A stretch of DNA of 64,000 nucleotides from Megachile rotundata (taxonomy: Eukaryota > Arthropoda > Insecta > Hymenoptera > Megachilidae): assembly GCF_050947335.1 (NCBI RefSeq), contig NC_134989.1, positions 3,465,501 through 3,529,500 of the forward strand, read 5' to 3'. Numbering within the stretch: position 1 is the first letter of the stretch; every line of letters begins with the position of its first letter. Both the position numbers and the translations under genes were made by a program. Under the pieces are notes generated by a model that was not told the origin of the DNA, ran no database searches, and saw nothing but the letters and a program-made list of their open reading frames with translations. Positions 59,641 to 64,000 of the stretch are shown here, piece by piece.

Positions 59641-59930
59641 GTATTCCAGGAAAATGTCGTACGTTTTACAGATAATAGCCCGCGGTGTCTAGAGCCGCGT
59701 GTTTCGCGTTCCGTAAAATGAGAGGAAAAAGAAAGAGAAACGTGTCACATAAGTCAGAAGTATTGACGTTTGAGCGAGGATAGAACGAAGAAAATGAAGA
59801 TCAAGGTCACCGGAAAGGTTCTGGCGGGTCTTGGCACTGGAAGAATTCACAGATGTGCAGTGTATAATCGTGGATCTTGCAATGCCATCACTTGCTGGAT
59901 ACCGATTCACCATGAACTTCGGCAGAGATT
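59641..59930 (+). other. GC-richer island behind an acceptor-like TTTTACAG
   Basis: CGTACGTTTTACAG near 59670 is followed by a CpG-rich segment, a short ATG frame ending at about 59784, and a second plus frame from 59770 to 60039 whose first third (KVLAGLGTGRIHRCAVYN) has balanced composition. No family was recognised and no donor is convincing. Possible exon or regulatory element. Confidence 0.2.
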
Positions 59931-60199
59931 ATTTCAAATATTTTTTCCGAGATTATTTATTATCAATATTCTTAATAAGTTTTGTACAAATGCAAAAATT
60001 ATGTTAATTATCACTGACTACGTTAAATACGTTCAATAGAATTATTTCAGAATCTTTAAGTTTCAATTGTAGAAATTAGTGAGGTGCTTTTGGTGAAATT
60101 TAGATATATTAAATTAACGTAGTAGTTGCTATGATGGCTATTGGTGACTGATGGTATTGTTTTCTTGAAATTAATTATTTACCGAAAGGCAAGAGGCTT

Positions 60200-61080
60200 T
60201 GAATGTTTTTAAGTTCCTAATTTTTCACATCTTCAAAAGTGTTTTCTGAATTTTCTTCTAAATTATACCCCAAAATTTATAATCTTTTAAATATCTAAAA
60301 ATTAAAATTCTTCAATTTTTTAACGCTTTACATTTTCAACTTTCTACATTCCTAAATTCACAATTTCTGAAATGTACAAAAAGTCGATTCTGATATTTTA
60401 AAATTCTTAAATTCCTAAGTATTCAAATGCCTAAAAGTCAATATTCTCGAATTCTTAAATTCCTAAATTCCCAACTTCTCAAAACCCTAAATTCCCTGAA
60501 CACCCAAATTTTCAAATACCTTAATTTTTAAATTTATCTTTCTTTATAATTTTTCAAATTTCTAAAAGCTTAAACTCTCAAGTTTGCAAATTCTAGAAAG
60601 TCAAAATTTTCGAATTTATGAATTCTCAAATTTGTAAATACTAAAATTCATGAATTCTCAAATGCCTAAATTGCGTACTTTTAAATTCCCGAATTCCTAA
60701 TTTTCCAAATCCCTGAGTTTCTAAATTTCTAAATTCCTCAATCCCCAAATTTTTAAATTGCCAAGTTTTCGAATTTCGAAAATTTAAAATTCTAAGTTCT
60801 ACATATTAATTTCTTAAATTCTCAAAATTTGAAATTCCCCATTTCCTAGAATTTGAAATCCCAAATTCCTAACCTTTTCAAATTTCTAAATTTTCAAATT
60901 CCCAAACTCCCAAGTTTCCTAATTTCCAGATTTACAGTTCTTCAATTTTCTAAAAGCGCAAATTCTCGAATTCGCTAAAAACACAGTTGTCAAATCCTTA
61001 AATTCCTTAAATTTTCCAAATCTCTAATCGTTAAATTTTCTGCAATCCCCAAATTCTCAATTATCTAAATCTTTCAAATC
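60200..61080. repeat. Degenerate AAATTCCTAAAT-type low-complexity region
   Basis: Continuous AAATTCYYAAATT words over about 880 bp, with a loose 8-10 bp period. It is a diverged relative of the octamer arrays. Confidence 0.65.
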
Positions 61081-61400
61081 CTGTCCATGCAACATAATGA
61101 AAACAGACAATTCATTTGAAGAAGCTATCTAACCGATTAGCAAATCAGCATCATTTCTCAGCAATGTATTTTACATACTCGGAGAAGCTGAATCACTGTG
61201 TTTTATCGCTTTGTAATGGCCGCATCAATCAAAGCAACCAACTTGCGGTAGCTAAACGTTCACTTGACTGAATATTGATACGTCGAGGAATATCAAATTA
61301 GATCGTTGTCCGAAGGATCGTTCGATCGTCAGTAGCTTAATCGGTGAAAGTAGATTCAGATTCAATGCAGAAGATTCCTTTGATGCATCTACGCTTACTA
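61081..61400. other. Complex island between two repeat arrays
   Basis: Unique-looking, less AT-rich sequence with GATCGTTCGATCG-like words near 61316. No exon recognised. Candidate regulatory sequence. Confidence 0.25.
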
Positions 61401-61619
61401 CGTATAGCGTGTTGTTTCTATTTTTTATTAAAGATTAAGGTGTTCTATCGTATGCATGGAATCCTTTCATTTTCTAGTAAAAACTGTTTTGCATATTTAT
61501 CGATCGATAAAACAATGTATTTCTTCGTAAAAGGGAAGAGGAAAAGGAGAAATGATTTCTTTTTTACGTTCAATAAAGATTGCATACCTTTTTACTCTAG
61601 GGCAATTGAAAGTACTGCG

Positions 61620-62620
61620 AGCTGATGTAAATTTTCAAATTTTTAAGTTTATTAATGTCGAACTTTTAAGTTTTAAAATTTACATACTTACAGATCATCA
61701 AATTTATCTATTTATATATTTACAAATCTGGAAATTTTTACATCTTCAAATCTACATATTTACGAACTACAAATCTACGTATCTACAAATTTACGAATCT
61801 ACAAATCTACAAATCTACAAATCTATGAATCTACAAATCTACAAATCTACGAATGTACGAATGTACGAATCTACAAATCTACGAATCTACATATCTACAA
61901 ATCTACAAATCTACAAATCTACAAATCTACAAATCTACAAATCTACAAATCTACAAATCTACAAATCTACAAATCTACAAATCTACAAATCTACAAATCT
62001 ACAAATCTACAAATCTACAAATCTACAAATCTACAAATCTACAAATCTACAAATCTACGAATCTACGAATCTACGAATCTACAAATCTACGTATCTACAA
62101 ATCTACAAATCTACAAGTCTACAAATCTACAAATCTACAAGTCTAAAAATCTACAAATCTACAAATCTAAAAGTCTACAAACTTTCAAATTTACAAATTA
62201 ATAAACTTAGAGCCTTACTAATTTAGAAATCTACCAGTTTAGATGTCCACAAATTTTAAATTTAAAAAATGTGGGAATTTGAGGATATATAAATCTACAG
62301 ACGCTAGGAATATGTACATATTATCAGTTTGACAAATTATGACATTTCAAATTGACACATTTTTAGATTGTTAAATTGAAAAATATTAAATGTACAAATT
62401 TTTAAATTTGCAAATATAGAAATTTTGAAGTTACACATTTAAAATTTTGTAAATACTGAAATGTCAATGCTATAAATTTCTAAGTTTCAAATGAAATTTA
62501 CATATTTTCAAAGTTCCAAGTTTATTAATATTAAATTTATGAATTGATAATCAATCTACTCCGTCAAAAATTACGAAGCTACAAATTTCTAAATTTTCAA
62601 ACTTACAAATTCATTGAACG
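61620..62620 (+). repeat. ACAAATCT octamer array with diverged flanks
   Basis: Near-perfect ACAAATCT units run about 61790-62170, almost uninterrupted at 61894-62055. Decayed copies flank the core. The plus-strand octamer has no stop in any frame, so it yields an ORF of 224 codons (61552-62226) and an overlapping one of 97 codons (61853-62146), both repeating the eight residues KSTNLQIY. These are repeat by-products and are not called as genes. Confidence 0.92.
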
Positions 62621-64000
62621 AAAATTAAATTTAATGTATTATCCGACACCTACGTCATTAATAAATCTTTTACTTGTGCGAAAGTTCGTCATAAATGTCT
62701 TCTATTTCTCTTTGATTGTAGGAGAAAAAGAAAAACTTGTTACATAAGTCATTAGAATGGCACGAGACTTGATAGATCTGGTAATTAATAGAAAATCCGG
62801 GCATTAAATGGCAAATATTGGTGGAAACGATAAGAAAATTGTGTATAGATACATTAAGGAAAGAAGTAAGATTTACGATCATTTCACAGTGTTAATGTTC
62901 GATTAATTGCACACTGATTCTCGACTACTTTCACGAACGATAAGATTATCGACATATTCAGATTGATTCGTTCGATACATCGAATCGATTACTGTAATTG
63001 CGAATGCATCATAAAGGCATTAATCATTCGTTCATGATCGATTTATGAAAAAATCAGAGTAATTTGCACATTTTTTATATTTGATTTTTACAATATGTAA
63101 CAGTATACTTTGTTTTAGTCTAGAAATAATTATTATTTTATGGCAGGTTATCAAACTATTACAATTATTGAAACACTGTAGCTGATTGGAAGCTTGAATA
63201 AGAGTGAAATGAATTGAAATAAATTCATAATGCAGTTAAACTGTAACTAGTTTTATTGAAAAGAGATATTGTTACTGTATTGTTTAAAAATATTAAGTTA
63301 TTGAAATTATTGAAACTTGAATTGAAAATTTCTTTAAAATATGTATTTATTTTAGTATTTCATTTAATTATTCTTCTTTTAATGAAATAGTAAAAATAAT
63401 GGAAATAATATGAATAAGAAGTTGAATACTTTAAATTTTTTTATTTTTTCCATTATTGTGATAAAGAAAAGCACAAGTAAGCGAAAATAAACTCATAAAA
63501 CATTAACATCAAATCACACTGTTATAAATAGTAGAAGAAAAGGGCAACTTTCATAAATATCTGAGCAGTTTATATTGATGAAATAAAATGTAATATTTAA
63601 TACACAACATTAATTTGTAATTATATTCATTTATTAGTACGTTGTCTGTACAATAAAATATTAATAATATTTATCGAAGTTGTAATAATTTAATCATGTA
63701 TTTATTTATGTACTTATGAACTATTACACTATTGGATATTTCAAAGGTTTTAAGACATAATTTAAGTAACTACGTTAATAATTTCAACTACTATTTTCGT
63801 AAATTAAATAGTACAAAAAATATGTAACATAATAAAATACTTACTCTCACAGTTATAAAATGATTCTGATTCCTACAATTTTGAAATTTCTCATTCAATA
63901 TCAAAATTTTAAAATTGCAGAAAATGATGTTTTACAGAAAAAAGATGATCAACACTAATTCAATATTTATATATATGAATAATTTGACAAATAATTTATC
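62621..64000. other. AT-rich sequence at the window end
   Basis: No gene, RNA or structured repeat recognised. 62880-63060 contains repeated CGATT/AATCG words. Confidence 0.45.

Noticed and set aside
61552..62226. 224-codon plus-strand ORF
   Set aside because: It is produced by the ACAAATCT octamer array, which has no plus-strand stops.

Overview
The window is strongly AT-rich, intron-rich animal DNA. It has phase-consistent GT-AG introns, interstitial (TTAGG)n arrays (the insect telomere pentamer) and many short inverted-repeat transposons. The one firmly recognised gene is an insect-type Rap exchange factor. I infer an insect, most likely Hymenoptera (bee-like). The species cannot be named from the sequence alone.

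Layout. Positions 1 to about 11.3 kb hold the 3' half of a plus-strand gene for a PDZ-GEF type Rap guanine nucleotide exchange factor (vertebrate RapGEF2/6, Drosophila Gef26/dizzy). Six exons can be joined: 44-358, 554-871, 1857-1967, 3889-4056, 6899-7156 and 10437-10468. Every intron is phase 1. The frame ends in QVSAV-stop, the C-terminal PDZ ligand of this family. The 3' UTR contains a 58-bp tandem repeat and a canonical AATAAA.

From about 11.3 to 64 kb there is no recognisable long coding gene. This part looks like intergenic DNA plus very large intron(s). It holds four CpG-rich or donor-bearing patches that could be promoters or 5' exons (23.1-25.34 kb, 27.55-28.09 kb, 48.95-49.11 kb, 52.13-52.56 kb). 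The best is 49007-49111: a perfect TCAGTC initiator, a matching DPE at +28 to +32, an ATG and a GTAAGT donor. There is one plausible intronless orphan gene of 130 codons at 29843-30235 with its own AATAAA. Several isolated, more GC-rich islands could be enhancers.

Repeats dominate the rest. They include a 2,090-bp TG...CA element with a 4-bp ATAT duplication (probably a solo LTR), a nested pair of TTAA-flanked MITEs, a 564-bp element with about 87-bp terminal inverted repeats, a 923-bp TTAA-flanked foldback element, a Tc1-like end, a Helitron-like 3' end, a (TTAGG)n/(CCTAA)n palindrome, and a family of 8-bp-period low-complexity arrays scattered at many places. I found no tRNA, rRNA or CRISPR, and no clear new multi-gene system. 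The most unusual items are the palindromic telomere-repeat block, the three-copy 36-bp motif inside the putative LTR, the octamer arrays and the orphan ORF that abuts one of them.
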